Source: Colletes latitarsis
Taxonomy: Eukaryota > Arthropoda > Insecta > Hymenoptera > Colletidae
Direction: 5' to 3'
NCBI RefSeq assembly: GCF_051014445.1
Contig: NW_027488370.1
Location: forward strand, 7,378,001-7,442,000
Length of the DNA stretch: 64,000 bases
The position numbers were made by a program, and so were the translations under genes. This document shows positions 25,690-40,400 of the stretch, one piece after another. The notes beneath the pieces were generated by a model that was not told where the DNA came from, did no database searches, and saw only the letters and a program-made list of their open reading frames with translations. Numbering within the stretch: the first letter of the stretch is position 1; every line of letters begins with the position of its first letter.

Positions 25690-28650
25690 TTTAGAGAATA
25701 ACGCATGTTAGGTCTGGGTTAGGTCTAGGATTTGCCCTCATTAGGCTCATACTTTCGCATATTTCTCATACTTCATGGCTAGATCCAGGGCTATTTCTGG
25801 ATTGGATCACGTAGTCATGTAGTACCACACTGAAACAGTCAAATAAACCTGGTTTTGATCAATATTTTAGAGAATAATTCATGTTAGGTCTAGGTTAGGT
25901 CTGGGATTTGCTCCCATCAGGCTCATTCTTTCGCATATTTCTCATACTTGATGGCTAGATCCTGGGCTTTTTCTGGATTGCATCACGTAGTAATGAAGTA
26001 CAACACTGAAACAGTCAATTAAACCTGGTTCCCATCAATATTCTAGAGGACAACGCATGTTAGGTCTGGGTTAGGTCTAGGATTTGCCCTCATCAGGCTC
26101 ATACTTTCGCATATTTCTCATACTTCATGGCTAGATCCAGGGCTATTTCTGGATTGGATCACGTAGTCATGTAGTACCACACTGAAACATTCAATTAAAC
26201 CTGGTCTTGATAAATATTTTAGAGAATAACGCATGTTAGGTTTGGGTTAGGTCTAGGATTTGCCCTCATCAGGCTCATACTTTCGCATATTTCTCATACT
26301 TCATGGCTAGATCCTGGGCTGAATCTGGATTGTATCACGTAGTAATGTGGCACCACGCTGAAACAGTCGATTAAACCTGGTTTCGATCAATATTTTAGAG
26401 GATAACGCAAGTTAAGTCTAGGATAGGTCTGGGATTTGACCTCATCAGACTCATACTTTCGCGTTTTTCACATACTTGTTGAACAGATCCTGGGTTTTTT
26501 CTGGTTTGGATCACGTATTAATGTGGGACCACACTGAAACAGTCAATGAAACCTGGTTTCGATCATTATTTTAGAGAATAATTCATGTTAGGTCTAGGTC
26601 AGGTCTGGGATTTGCTCTCATCAGGCTCATTCTTTCGTATATTTCTCATACTTGATGGCTAGATCCTGGGCTTCTTCTGGATTGCATCACGTAGTAATGA
26701 AGTACAACACTGAAACAGTCAATTAAACCTGGTTTCCATCAATATCTTAGAGGACAACGCAAGTTAGGTCTGGGATAGGTCTTGGATTTGCCCTCATCAG
26801 GCTCATACTTTCGCGTTTTTCACATACTTGTTGAACAGATCCTGGGTTTTTTCTGGTTTGGATCACGTAGTAGTGTGGTACCACACTGAAACAGTCCATT
26901 ATACCTGGTTTGGACCAATATTTTAGAGGATAACGCATGTTAGGTCTAGGTTAGGTCTGGGATTTTCACTCATCAGACTCATACTTTCGCAGTCTTCACA
27001 TACTTGCTGAACGGATCGTGGGTTTTTTCTGGTTTGGATCACGTAGTAATGTGGTACCACACTGAAACAGTCGATTAAACCTGGTTTCGATCAATATTTT
27101 AGAGGATAACGCAAGTTAAGTCTGGGATTGGTCTGGGATTTGACATCATCCGACTCATACTTTCGCACACTTCACATACTCGTTGAACAGATCCTGGGTT
27201 ATTTTCTGGTCTGGATCACATAGTAATGTGGTACCACACTGAAACAGTCGATTAAACCAGGTGTCGATCAATATTTTTGAGGATAACGCATGTTAGGTCT
27301 AGGTTAGGCCTGGGATTTTCACTCATCAGACTCATACTTTCGCATTCTTTACAAACTTGTTGAACGGATCCTGGGTTTTTTCTGGTTTGGATCACGTAGT
27401 AATGTGGGACCACACTGAAACAGTCAATTAAACCTGGTTTCGATCAATATTTTAGAGAATAATTCATGTTAGGTCTAGGTCAGGTCTGGGATTTGCTCTC
27501 ATCAGGCTCATTCTTTCGCATATTTCTCATACTTGATGGCTAGATCCTGGGCTTCTTCTGGATTGCATCACGTAGTAATGAAGTACAACACTGAATCAGT
27601 CAATTAAACCTGGTTTCCATCAATATCCTAGAGGACAACGCAAGTTAGGTCTGGGATATGTCTGGGATTTGCCCTCAACAGGCTCATTCTTTCGCGTTTT
27701 TCACATACTTGTTGAACGGATCCTGGGTTTTTTCTGGTTTGGATCACGTAGTAATGTGGGACCACACTGAAACAATCAATTAAACCTGGCCTTGATAAAT
27801 ATTTTAAAGGATAACGCAAGTTAGGTCTGGGATTGGCCTGGGATTTGATATCATCAGACTCATACTTTCGCACACTTCACATACTCGTTGAACAGATCCT
27901 GGGTTATTTTCTGATTTGGATCACATAGTAATGTGGTACCACACTGAAACAGTAGATTAAACCAGGTTTCGATCAATATTTTTGAGGATAACGCATGTTA
28001 GGTCTAGGTTAGGCCTGGGATTTTCACTCATCAGACTCATACTTTCGCATTCTTCACATACTTGTTGAACGGATCCTGGGTTTTTTCTGGTTTGGATCAC
28101 GTAGTAATGTGGGACCACACTGAAACAGTCAATTAAACCTGGTTTCGATCAATATTTTAGAGAATAATTCATGTTAGGTCTAGGTCAGTTCTGGGATTTG
28201 CTCTCATCAGGCTCATTCTTTCGCATATTTCTCATACTTGATGGCTAGATCCTGGGCTTCTTCTGGATTACATCACGTAGTAATGAAGTACAACACTGAA
28301 ACGGTCAATTAAACCTGGTTTCCATCAATATCTTAGAGGACAACGCAAGTTAGGTCTGGGATATGTCTGGGATTTGCCCTCATCAGGCTCATACTTTCGC
28401 GTTTTTCACATACTTGTTGAACAGATCCTGGGTTTTTTCTGGTTTGGATCACGTAGTAGTGTGGTACCACGCTGAAACAGTCCATTAAACCTGGTTTGGA
28501 TCAATATTTTAGAGGATAACGCATGTTAGGTCTAGGTTAGGCCTGGGATTTTCACTCATCAGACTCATACTTTCGCATTCTTCACATACTTGTTGAACGG
28601 ATCCTGGGTTATTTCTGGTTTGGATCACGTAGTAATGTGGGACCACACTG
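25690..28650. repeat. Duplicated block B2, left copy
   Basis: Matches 34484-37443 at an offset of 8793-8794 bp over about 17 monomers. Shared markers include CACGTAGTCATGTAG, GGGCTGAATCTGGATTG and GGTTTGGACCAATATT. One monomer at about 26050-26200 differs in type from its partner at 34850-34990 without changing length, which looks like a gene-conversion patch. Confidence 0.8.
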
Positions 28651-29239
28651 AAACAATCAATTAAACCTGATCTTGATAAATATTTTAGAGGATAACGCAT
28701 GTTAGGTCTGGGTTAGGTCTAGGATTTGCCCTCATCAGGCTCATACTTTCGCATATTTCTCATACTTCATGGCTAGATCCTGGGCTGTTTCTGGATTGGA
28801 TCACGTAGTAATGAGGTACCACGCTGAAACAGTCAATTAAACCTGGTTTCGATCAATATTTTAGAGGATAACGCAAGTTAGGTCTGGGATAGGTCTAGGA
28901 TTTGCCCTCATCAGGCTCTTACTTTCGCATATTTCTCATACTTCATGGCTAGATTCTGGGCTATTTCTGGATTGGATCACGTAGTAAAGTGGTACCACAC
29001 TGAAACATTCAATGAAACCTGGTCTGGATAAATATTTTAGAGGATAACGCATCTTATGTCTGGGTTAGGTCTAACATTTGCCCTCATCAGGCTCACAGTT
29101 TAGCGTTTTTCACATACTTGTTGAACAGATCCTGGGCTTTTTCTGGTTTGGATCACGAAGTAGTGTGGTACGTCACTGAAACAGTCCATTAAACCTGGTT
29201 TCGCTCAATATTTTAGAGGATAACGCATGTTAGGTCTAG

Positions 29240-30765
29240 GTTAGGTCTGGGATTTGCTCTCATCAGGCTCATTCTTTCGCATATTTCTCATACTTGATGG
29301 CTAGATCCTGGGCTTTTTCTGGATTGCGTCACGTAGTAATGTAGTACCACACTGAAACAGTCAATGAAACCTGGTTTCCATCAATATTCTAGAGGACAAC
29401 GCATGTTAGGTCTAGGTTAGGCCTGGGATTTGCCCTCATCAGAGTCATACTGTGGCAGTTTTAACATACTTGTTGAACGGATCCTGGGTTTTTTCTGGTT
29501 TGGTTCACGTAGTAATGTGGTACCGCACTGAAACATTCAATTAAACCTTTTCTTGATAAATATTTTAGAGGATGACGCGTGTTAGGTTTGGGTTAGGTCT
29601 GAGGTTTGGCCCTCATCAGGCTCATACTTTCGCATATTTCTCATACTTCATGGCTAGATCCTGGGCTGTCTCTGGATTGTATCAGGTAGTAAAGTGGTAC
29701 CACACTGATACATTCAATGAAACCTGGTCTGGATAAATATTTTAGAAGATAACGCATGTTAGGTTTGGGTTAGGTCTAGGATTTGCCCTCATCAGGCTCA
29801 TACTTTCGCATATTTCACATACTTCATGGCTAGATCCTGGGGTGTTTCTGGATTGTATCACGTAGTAATGTGGTACCACGCTGATACAGTCGATTAAACC
29901 TGGTTTCGATCAATATTTTAGAGGATAACACAAGTTAAGTCTGGGATAGGTCTGGGATTTGACATCATCAGACTCATACTTTCGCGTTTTTCACATACTT
30001 GTTGAACAGATCCTGGGTTATTTTCTGGTTTGGATCACATAGTAATGTGGTACCACACTGAAACAGTCGATTAAACCAGGTTTCGATCAATATTTTTGAG
30101 GATAACGCATGTTAGGTCTAGTTTAGGCCTGGGATTTTCACTCATCGGACTCATAACTTCGCATTCTTCACATTCTTGTTGAACGGATTCTGGGTTTTTT
30201 CTGGTTTGGATCACGTAGTAATGTGGGACCACACTGAAACAGTCAATTAAACCTGGTTTCGATCAATATTTTAGAGAATAATTCATGTTAGGTCTAGGTT
30301 AGGTCTGGGATTTGCTCTCATCAGGCTCATTCTTTCGCATATTTCTCATACTTGATGGCTAGATCCTGGGCTTTTTCTGGATTGCATCACGTAGTAATGA
30401 AGTACAACACTGAAACAGTCAATTAAACCTGGTTTCCATCAATATCTTAGAGGACAACACAAGTTAGGTCTGGGATATGTCTGGGATTTGCCCTCATCAG
30501 GCTCATACTTTCGCGTTTTTCACATACTTGTTGAACAGATCCTGGGTTTTTTCTGGTTTGGATCACGTAGTAATGTGGGACCACACTGAAACAGTCAATT
30601 AAACCAGGTTTCGATCAATATTTTAGAGAATAATTCATGTTGGGTCTGGGATTTGCTCTCATCAGGCTCATTCTTTCGCATATTTCTCATACTTCATGGC
30701 TAGATCCTGGGCTGTTTCTGGATTGTATCACGTAGTAATGTGGTACCACGCTGAAACAGTCAATT
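29240..30765. repeat. Duplicated block B1, right copy
   Basis: Right-hand partner of 23790-25320. It shares the same unusual short monomer and the same private substitutions, so the two descend from one segment of about nine monomers and did not arise by repeated homogenisation of single units. Confidence 0.75.
30635..30660. repeat. Second monomer missing one 11-bp telomere-like unit
   Basis: TTCATG is followed by TTGGGTCTGGG and ATTTGCTC, again 11 bases short of the sister monomers. It lies in the duplicate (offset ~5448) of the contraction near 25191, so the loss probably happened once before that duplication. Confidence 0.75.
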
Positions 30766-33700
30766 AAACCTGGTTTCGATCAATATTTTAGAGAATAATT
30801 CATGTTAGGTCTAGGTTAGGTCTGGGATTTGCTCTCATCAGCCTCATTCTTTCGCATATTTCTCATACTTGATGGCTAGATCCTGGGCTTTTTCTGGATT
30901 GCATTCTGTAGTAATGAAGTGCAACACAGAAACAGTCAATTAAACCTGGTTTCCATCAATATTCTAGAGGACAACGCATGTTAGGTCTAGGTTAGGCCTG
31001 GGATTTGCCCTCATCAGGGTCATACTGTCGCAGTTTTAACATACTTGTTGAACGGATCCTGGGTTTTTTCTGGTATGGTTCACGTAGTAATGTGGTACCA
31101 CACTGAAACATTCAATTAAACCTTTTCTTGATAAATATTTTAGAGGATAACGCATGTTACGTTTGGGTTAGGTCTAGGATTTGCCCTCATCAGGCTCATA
31201 CTTACGCATATTTCTCATACTTCATGGCTAGATGCTGGGCTGTTTCTGGATTGTATCAGGTAGTAAAGTGGTACCACACTGAAACATTCAATGAAACCTG
31301 GTCTGGATAAATATTTTAGAGGATAACGCATCTTAGGTCTGGGTTAGGTCTAAGATTTGCCCTCATCAGGCTCATACTTTCGCATATTTCTCATACTTCA
31401 TGGCTAGATCCTGGGCTGTTTCTGGATTGTATCACGTAGTAATGTGGTACCACGCTGAAACAGTCAATTAAACCTGTTTTCGATCAATATTTTAGAGAAT
31501 AATTCATGTTAGGTCTAGGTTAGGTCTGGGATTTGCTCTCATCAGGCTCATTCTTTCGCATATTTCTCATACTTGATTGCTAGATCCTGGGCTTTTTCTG
31601 GATTGCATCACGTAGTAATGAAGTACAACACAGAAACAGTCAATTAAACCTGGTTTCCATCAATATTCTAGAGGACAACGCATGTTAAGGTCTAGGTTAG
31701 GTCTGGGATTTGCCCTCATCAGGGTCATACTGTCGCAGTTTTAACATACTTGTTGAACGGATCCTGGGTTTTTTCTGGTTTGGTTCACGCATTAGTGTGG
31801 TACAACACTGAAACAGTCAATTAAACCTGGTTTCCATCAATATTCTAGAGGACAACGCATGTTAGGTCTAGTTTAGGCCAGGGATTTGCCCTCATCAGGG
31901 TCATACTGTCGCAGTTTTAACATACTTGTTGAACGGATCCTGGGTTTTTTCTGGTTTGGTTCACGTAGTAATGTGTTACCACACTGAAACATTCAATTAA
32001 ACCTGGTCTTGATAAATATTTTAGAGGATAACGCATGTTAGGTTTGGGTTAGGTCTAGGATTTGCCCTCATCGGGCTCATACTTTCGCATATTTCTCATA
32101 CTTCATGGCTAGATCCTGGGCTGATTCTGGATTGTATCACGTAGTAATGTGGCACCACGCTGAAACAGTCGATTAAACCTGGTTTCGATCAATGTTTCAG
32201 AGGATAACGCAAGTTAAGTCTGGGATAGGTCTGGGATTTGACCTCATCAGACTCATACTTCCGCGTTTTTCACATACTTGTTGAACAGATCCTGGGGTTT
32301 TTCTGGTTTGGATCACGTAGTAATGTGGGACCACACTGAAACAGTCAAGTAAACCTGGCTTCGATCAATATTTTAGAGAATAATTCATGTTAGGTCTAAC
32401 TTAGGTCTGGGATTTGCTCTCATCAGGCTCATTCTTTCGCATATTTCTCATACATGTTGAACAGATCCTGGGTTTTTTCTGGTTTGGATCACGTAGTAAT
32501 GTGGGACCACACTGAAACAATCAATTAAACCTGATCTTGATAAATATTTTAGAGGATAACGCATGTTAGGTCTGGGTTAGGTCTAGGATTTGCCCTCATC
32601 AGGCTCATACTTTCGCATATTTCTCATACTTCATGGCTAGATCCTGGGCTGTTTCTGGATTGGATCACGTAGTAATGAGGTACCACGCTGAAACAGTCAA
32701 TTAAACCTGGTTTCGATCAATATTTTAGAGGATAACGCAAGTTAGGTCTGGGATAGGTCTAGGAATTGCCCTCATCAGGCTCTTACTTTCGCATATTTCT
32801 CATACTTCATGGCTAGATTCTGGGCTATTTCTGAATTGGATCACGTAGTAAAGTGGTACCACACTGAAACATTCAATGAAACCTGGTCTGGATAAATATT
32901 TTAGAGGATAACGCATCTTAGGTCTGGGTTAGGTCTACGATTTGCCCTCATCAGGCTCACAGTTTAGCGTTTTTCACATACTTCATGAACGGATCCTGGG
33001 TTATTTTCTGGTTTGGATCACATAGTAATGTGGTACCACTCTGAAACAGTCGATTAAACCAGGTTTCGATCAATATTTTTGAGGATAACGCATGTTAGGT
33101 CTAGTTTAGGCCTGGGATTTTCACTCATCGGACTCTTAACTTCGCATTCTTCACATTCTTGTTGAACGGATCCTGGGTTTTTTCTGGTTTGGAGCACGTA
33201 GTAATGTGGGACCACACTGAAACAGTCAATTAAACCTGGTTTCGATCAATATTTTAGAGAATAATTCATGTTAGGTCTAGGTTAGGTCTGGGATTTGCTC
33301 TCATCAGGCTCATTCTTTCGCATATTTCTCATACTTGATGGCTAGATCCTGGGCTTTTTCTGGATTGCATCACGTAGTAATGAAGTACAACACTGAAACA
33401 GTCAATTAAACCTGGTTTCCATCAATATCTTAGAGGACAACGCAAGTTAGGTCTGGGATATGTCTGGGATTTGCCATCATCAGGCTCATTCTTTCGCATA
33501 TTTCTCATACATGTTGAACAGATCCTGGGTTTTTTCTGGTTTGGATCACGTAGTAATGTGGGACCACACTGAAACAATCAATTAAACCTGATCTTGATAA
33601 ATATTTTAGAGGATAACGCATGTTAGGTCTGGGTTAGGTCTAGGATTTGCCCTCATCAGGCTCATACTTTCGCATATTTCTCATACTTCATGGCTAGATC

Positions 33701-34483
33701 CTGGGCTGTTTCTGGATTGTATCAGGTAGTAAAGTGGTACCACACTGAAACATTCAATGAAACCTGGTCTGGATAAATATTTTAGAGGATAACGCATCTT
33801 AGGTCTGGGTTAGGTCTAAGATTTGCCCTCATCAGGCTCACAGTTTAGCGTTTTTCACATACTTCTTGAACAGATCCTGGGCTTTCTCTGTTTGGATCAC
33901 GAAGTAGTGTGGTACCACACTGAAACAGTCCATTAAACCTGGTTTCGCTCAATATTATAGAGGATAACGCATGTTAGGTCTAGGTTAGGTCTGGGATTTT
34001 CACTGATCAGACTCATACTTTCGCATTCTTCACATACTTGTTGAACGGATCCTGGGTTTTTTCTGGTTTGGATCACGTAGTATTGTGGTACCACACTGAA
34101 ACATTCAATTAAACCTGGTCTTGATAAATATTTTAGAGAATAACGCATGTTAGGTCTGGGTTAGGTCTAGGATTTGCCCTCATCAGGCTCATACTTTCGC
34201 ATATTTCTCATACTTCATGGCTAGATCCTGGGCTATTTCTGGATTGGATCACGTAGTCATGTAGTACCACACTGAAACAGTCAAATAAACCTGGTTTCCA
34301 TCAATATTCTAGAGGACAACGCATGTTAGGTCTAGGTTAGGCCTGGGATTTGCCCTCATCAGGGTCATACTGTCGCAGTTTTAACATACTTGTTGAACGG
34401 ATCCTGGGTTTTTTCTGGTATGGTTCACGTAGTAATGTGGTACCACACTGAAACATTCAATTAAACCTTTTCTTGATAAATAT

Positions 34484-37443
34484 TTTAGAGGATAACGCAT
34501 GTTAGGTTTGGGTTAGGTCTAGGATTTGCCCTCATCAGGCTCATACTTTCGCATATTTCTCATACTTCATGGCTAGATCCTGGGCTATTTCTGGATTGGA
34601 TCACGTAGTCATGTAGTACCACACTGAAACAGTCAAATAAACCTGGTTTTGATCAATATTTTAGAGAATAATTCATGTTAGGTCTAGGTTAGGTCTGGGA
34701 TTTGCTCCCATCAGGCTCATTCTTTCGCATATTTCTCATACTTGATGGCTAGATCCTGGGCTTTTTCTGGATTGCATCACGTAGTAATGAAGTACAACAC
34801 TGAAACAGTCAATTAAACCTGGTTCCCATCAATATTCTAGAGGACAACGCATGTTAGGTCTAGGTTAGGCCTGGGATTTGCCCTCATCAGGGTCATACTG
34901 TCGCAGTTTTAACATACTTGTTGAACGGATCCTGGGTTTTTTCTGGTTTGGTTCACGTAGTAATGTGTTACCACACTGAAACATTCAATTAAACCTGGTC
35001 TTGATAAATATTTTAGAGGATAACGCATGTTAGGTTTGGGTTAGGTCTAGGATTTGCCCTCATCAGGCTCATACTTTCGCATATTTCTCATACTTCATGG
35101 CTAGATCCTGGGCTGAATCTGGATTGTATCACGTAGTAATGTGGCACCACGCTGAAACAGTCGATTAAACCTGGTTTCGATCAATATTTTAGAGGATAAC
35201 GCAAGTTAAGTCTAGGATAGGTCTGGGATTTGACCTCATCAGACTCATACTTTCGCGTTTTTCACATACTTGTTGAACAGATCCTGGGTTTTTTCTGGTT
35301 TGGATCACGTATTAATGTGGGACCACACTGAAACAGTCAATGAAACCTGGTTTCGATCATTATTTTAGAGAATAATTCATGTTAGGTCTAGGTCAGGTCT
35401 GGGATTTGCTCTCATCAGGCTCATTCTTTCGCATATTTCTCATACTTGATGGCTAGATCCTGGGCTTCTTCTGGATTGCATCACGTAGTAATGAAGTACA
35501 ACACTGAAACAGTCAATTAAACCTGGTTTCCATCAATATCTTAGAGGACAACGCAAGTTAGGTCTGGGATAGGTCTTGGATTTGCCCTCATCAGGCTCAT
35601 ACTTTCGCGTTTTTCACATACTTGTTGAACAGATCCTGGGTTTTTTCTGGTTTGGATCACGTAGTAGTGTGGTACCACACTGAAACAGTCCATTTTACCT
35701 GGTTTGGACCAATATTTTAGAGGATAACGCATGTTAGGTCTAGGTCAGGTCTGGGATTTTCACTCATCAGACTCATACTTTCGCATTCTTTACATACTTG
35801 TTGAACGGATCCTGGGTTTTTTCTGGTTTGGATCACGTAGTAATGTGGGACCACACTGAAACAGTCAATTAAACCTGGCTTCGATCAATATTTTAGAGAA
35901 TAATTCATGTTAGGTCTAGTTCAGGTCTGGGATTTGCTCTCATCAGGCTCATTCTTTCGCATATTTCTCATACTTGATGGCTAGATCCTGGGCTTCTTCT
36001 GGATTGCATCACGTAGTAATGAAGTACAACACTGAAACAGTCAATTAAACCTGGTTTCCATCAATATCTTAGAGGACAACGCAAGTTAGGTCTGGGATAT
36101 GTCTGGGATTTGCCCTCATCAGGCTCATTCTTTCGCGTTTTTCACATACTTGTTGAACGGATCCTGGGTTTTTTCTGGTTTGGATCACGTAGTAATGTGG
36201 GACCACACTGAAACAGTCAATTAAACCTGGTTTCGATCAATATTTTAGAGAATAATTCATGTTAGGTCTAGGTCAGGTCTCGGATTTGCTCTCATCAGGC
36301 TCATTCTTTCGCATATTTCTCATACTTGATGGCTAGATCCTGGGCTTCTTCTGGATTGCATCACGTAGCAATGAAGTACAACACTGAAATAGTCAATTAA
36401 ACCTTGTTTCCATCAATATCTTAGAGGACAACGCAAGTTATGTCTGGGATATGTCTGGGATTTGCCCTCATCAGGCTCATACTTTCACGTTTTTCACATA
36501 CTTGTTGAACAGATCCTGGGTTTTTTCTGGTTTGGATCACGTAGTAATGTGGGACCACACTGGAACAATCAATTAAACCTGGCCTTGATAAATATTTTAA
36601 AGGATAACGCAAGTTAGGTCTGGGATTGGCCTGGGATTTGATATCATCAGACTCATACTTTCGCACACTTCACATACTCGTTGAACAGATCCTGGGTTAT
36701 TTTCTGATTTGGATCACATAGTAATGTGGTACCACACTGAAACAGTCGATTAAACCAGGTTTCGATCTATATTTTTGAGGATAACGCATGTTAGGTCTAG
36801 GTTGGGCCTGGGATTTTCACTCATCAGACTCATACTTTCGCATTCTTCACATACTTGTTGAACGGATCCTGGGTTTTTTCTGGTTTGGATCACGTAGTAA
36901 TGTGGGACCACACTGAAACAGTCAATTAAACCTGGTTTCGATCAATATTTTAGAGAATAATTCATGTTAGGTCTAGGTCAGGTCTGGGATTTGCTCTCAT
37001 CAGGCTCATTCTTTCGCATATTTCTCATACTTGATGGCTAGATCCTGGGCTTCTTCTGGATTGCATCACGTAGTAATGAAGTACAACACTGAAACAGTCA
37101 ATTAAACCTGGTTACCATCAATATCTTACAGGACAACGCAAGTTAGGTCTGGGATATGTCTGGGATTTGCCCTCATCAGGCTCATACTTTCGCGTTTTTC
37201 ACATACTTGTTGAACAGATCCTGGGTTTTTTCTGGTTTGGATCACGTAGTAGTGTGGTACCACGCTGAAACAGTCCATTAAACCTGGTTTGGATCAATAT
37301 TTTAGAGGATAACGCATGTTAGGTCTAGGTTAGGCCTGGGATTTTCACTCATCAGACTCATACTTTCGCATTCTTCACACACTTGTTGAACGGATCCTGG
37401 GTTATTTCTGGTTTGGATCACGTAGTAATGTGGGACCACACTG
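34484..37443. repeat. Duplicated block B2, right copy
   Basis: Partner of 25690-28650. The neighbouring segment 33.75-34.3 kb matches 25.3-25.85 kb at a different offset (8442), so two whole monomers (352 bp) separate the two alignments and lie inside the right copy. Confidence 0.8.
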
Positions 37444-40400
37444 AAACAGTCAATTAAACCTGGTTTCGATCAATATTTTAGAGAATAATTCATGTTAGGT
37501 CTAGGTTAGGTCTGGGATTTGCCCACATCAGGCTCATTCTTTCGTATATTTCTCATACATGTTGAACAGATCCTGGGTTTTTTCTGATTTGGATCACGTA
37601 GTAATGTGGGACCACAGTGAAACATTCAATTAAACCTGGTCTTGATAAATATTTTAGAGGATAACGCATGTTAGGTTTGGGTTAGGTCTAGGATTTGCCC
37701 TCATCAGGCTCATACTTTCGCATATTTCTCATACTTCATGGGTAGATCCTGGGCTTCTTCTGGATTGCATCACGTAGTAATGAAGTACAACACTGAAACA
37801 GTCAATTAAACCTGGTTTCCATCAATATCTTAGAGGACAACGCAAGTTAGGTCTAGGTTAGGCCTGGGATTTTCACTCATCAGACTCATACTTTCGCATT
37901 CTTCACATACTTGTTGAACAGATCCTGGGTTTTTTCTGGTTTGGATCACGTAGTAGTGTGGTACCACGCTGAAACAGTCCATTGAACCTGGTTTGGATCA
38001 ATATTTTAGAGGATAACGCATGTTAGGTCTAGGTTAGGCCTGGGATTTTCACTCATCAGACTCATACTTTCGCATTCTTCACATACTTGTTGAACGGATC
38101 CTGGGTTATTTCTGGTTTGGATCACGTAGTAATGTGGGACCACTCTGAAACAGTCAATTAAACCTGGTTTCGATCAATATTTTAGAGAATAATTCATGTT
38201 AGGTCTAGGTTAGGTCTGGGATTTGCCCACATCAGGCTCATTCTTTCGTATATTTCTCATACATGTTGAACAGATCCTGGGTTTTTTCTGGTTTGGATCA
38301 CGTAGTAATGTGGGACCACACTGAAACAATCAATTAAACCTGGTCTTGATAAATATTTTAGAGGATAACGCATGTTAGGTCTGGGTTAGGTCTAGGATTT
38401 GCCCTCATGAGGCTCATACTTTCGCATATTTCTCATACTTCAAGGCTAGATCCTGGGCTGTTTCTGGATTGTATCACGTAGTAATGTGGTACCACGCTGA
38501 AACAGTCAATTAAACCTGGTTTCGATCAATATTTTAGAGGATAACGCAAGTTAGGTCTGGGATAGTTCTAGGATTTGCCCTCATCAGGCTCTTACTTTCG
38601 CATATTTCTCATACTTCATGGATAGATCCTGGGCTATTTCTGGATTGGATCACGTAGTAAAGTAGTACCACACTGCAACATTCAATGAAACCTGGTCTGG
38701 ATAAATATTTTAGAGGTTAGCGCATCTTAGGTCTGGGTTAGGTCTAAGATTTGCCCTCATCAGGCTCACAGTTTAGCGTTTTTCACATACTTGTTGAACA
38801 GATCCTGGGTTTTTTCTGGTTTGGATCACGAAGTAATGTGGTACCACACTGAAACAGTCCATTAAACCTGGTTTCGCTCAATATTTTAAAGGATAACGCA
38901 TGTAAGGTCTAGGTTAGGTCTGGGATTTGCTCTCATCAGGCTCGTTCTTTCGCATATTTCTCATACTTGATGGCTAGAACCTGGGTTTTTTCTGGTTTGG
39001 ATCACGTAGTAATGTGGTACCACACTGAAACAGTCGATTAAAGCTGGTTTCGATCAATATTTTAGAGGATAACGCAAGTTAGGTCTGGGAATGGTCTGGG
39101 ATTTGACCTCATCAGACTCATACTTTCGCAACACTTCACATACTCCTTGAACAGATCCTGGGTTATTTTCTGGTTTGGATCACGTAGTAATGTGGTACCA
39201 CACTGAAACAGTCGATTAAACCAGGTTTCGATCAATATTTTAGAGGATAACGCATGTTAGGTCTAGGTTAGGCCTGGGATTTTCACTCATCAGACTCATA
39301 CTTTCGCATTCTTCACATACTTGTTGAACGGATCCTGGGTTTTTTCTGGTTTGGATCACGTAGTAATGTGGTACCACACTGAAACGGTCAATTAAACCTG
39401 GTTTCGATCAATATTTTAGAGGATAACGCAAGTTAGGTCTGGGATAGGTCTGGGATTTGACCTCATCAGACTCATACTTTCGCACACTTCACGTACTCGT
39501 TGAACAGATCCTGGGTTATTTTCTGGTTTGGATCACATAGTAATGTGGTACCACACTGAAACAGTCGATTAAACCAGGTTTCGATCAATATTTTAGAGAA
39601 TAATTCATGTTAGGTCAAGGTTAGGTCTGGGATTTGCTCTCATCAGGCTCATTCTTTCGCATATTTCTCATACTTCATGGCTAGATGCTGGGCTGTTTCT
39701 GGATTGTGTCACGTAGTAATGTGGTACCACGCTGAAACAGTCAATTTAACCTGGATTCGATCAATATTTTAGAGGATAACGCAAGTTAGGTCTGGGATAG
39801 GTCTAGGATTTGCCCTCATCAGGCTCTTACTTTCGCATATTTCTCATACTTCATTGCTAGATCCTGGCCTATTTCTGGATTGGATCACGTAGTAAAGTGG
39901 TACCACATTGAAACATTCAATGAAACCACGTCTGGATAAATATTTTAGAGGGTAACGCATCTTAGGTCTGGGTTAGGTCTAAGATTTGCCCTCATCAGGC
40001 TCACAGTTTCGCGTTTTTCACATACTTGTTGAACAGATCCTAGGTCTTTTCTGGTTTGGATCACGAAGTAGTGTGGTACCACACTGAAACAGTCAATGAA
40101 ACCTGGTTTCCATCAATATTTTAGAGGATAACGCATGTTAGGTCTAGGTTAGGTCTGGGATTTGCTCTCATCAGGCTCATTCATTCGCATATTTCTCATA
40201 CTTGATGGCTAGATCCTGGGCTTTTTCTGGATTGCATCACGTAGTAATGTAGTACCACACTGAAACAGACAATGAAACCTGGTTTCCATCAATATTTTAG
40301 AGGACAACGCATGTTAGGTCTAGGTAAGGCCTGAGATTTTCACTGATCGGACTCATACTTTCGCATTTTTCACATACTTGTTGAACGGATCCTGGGTTTT

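Noticed and set aside
22356..36666. Minus-strand frames with MRYPLKY and SVVPHYYVIQTRK
   Set aside because: Same cause: reverse-strand translation of the family B monomer, repeated at multiples of 176 bp.
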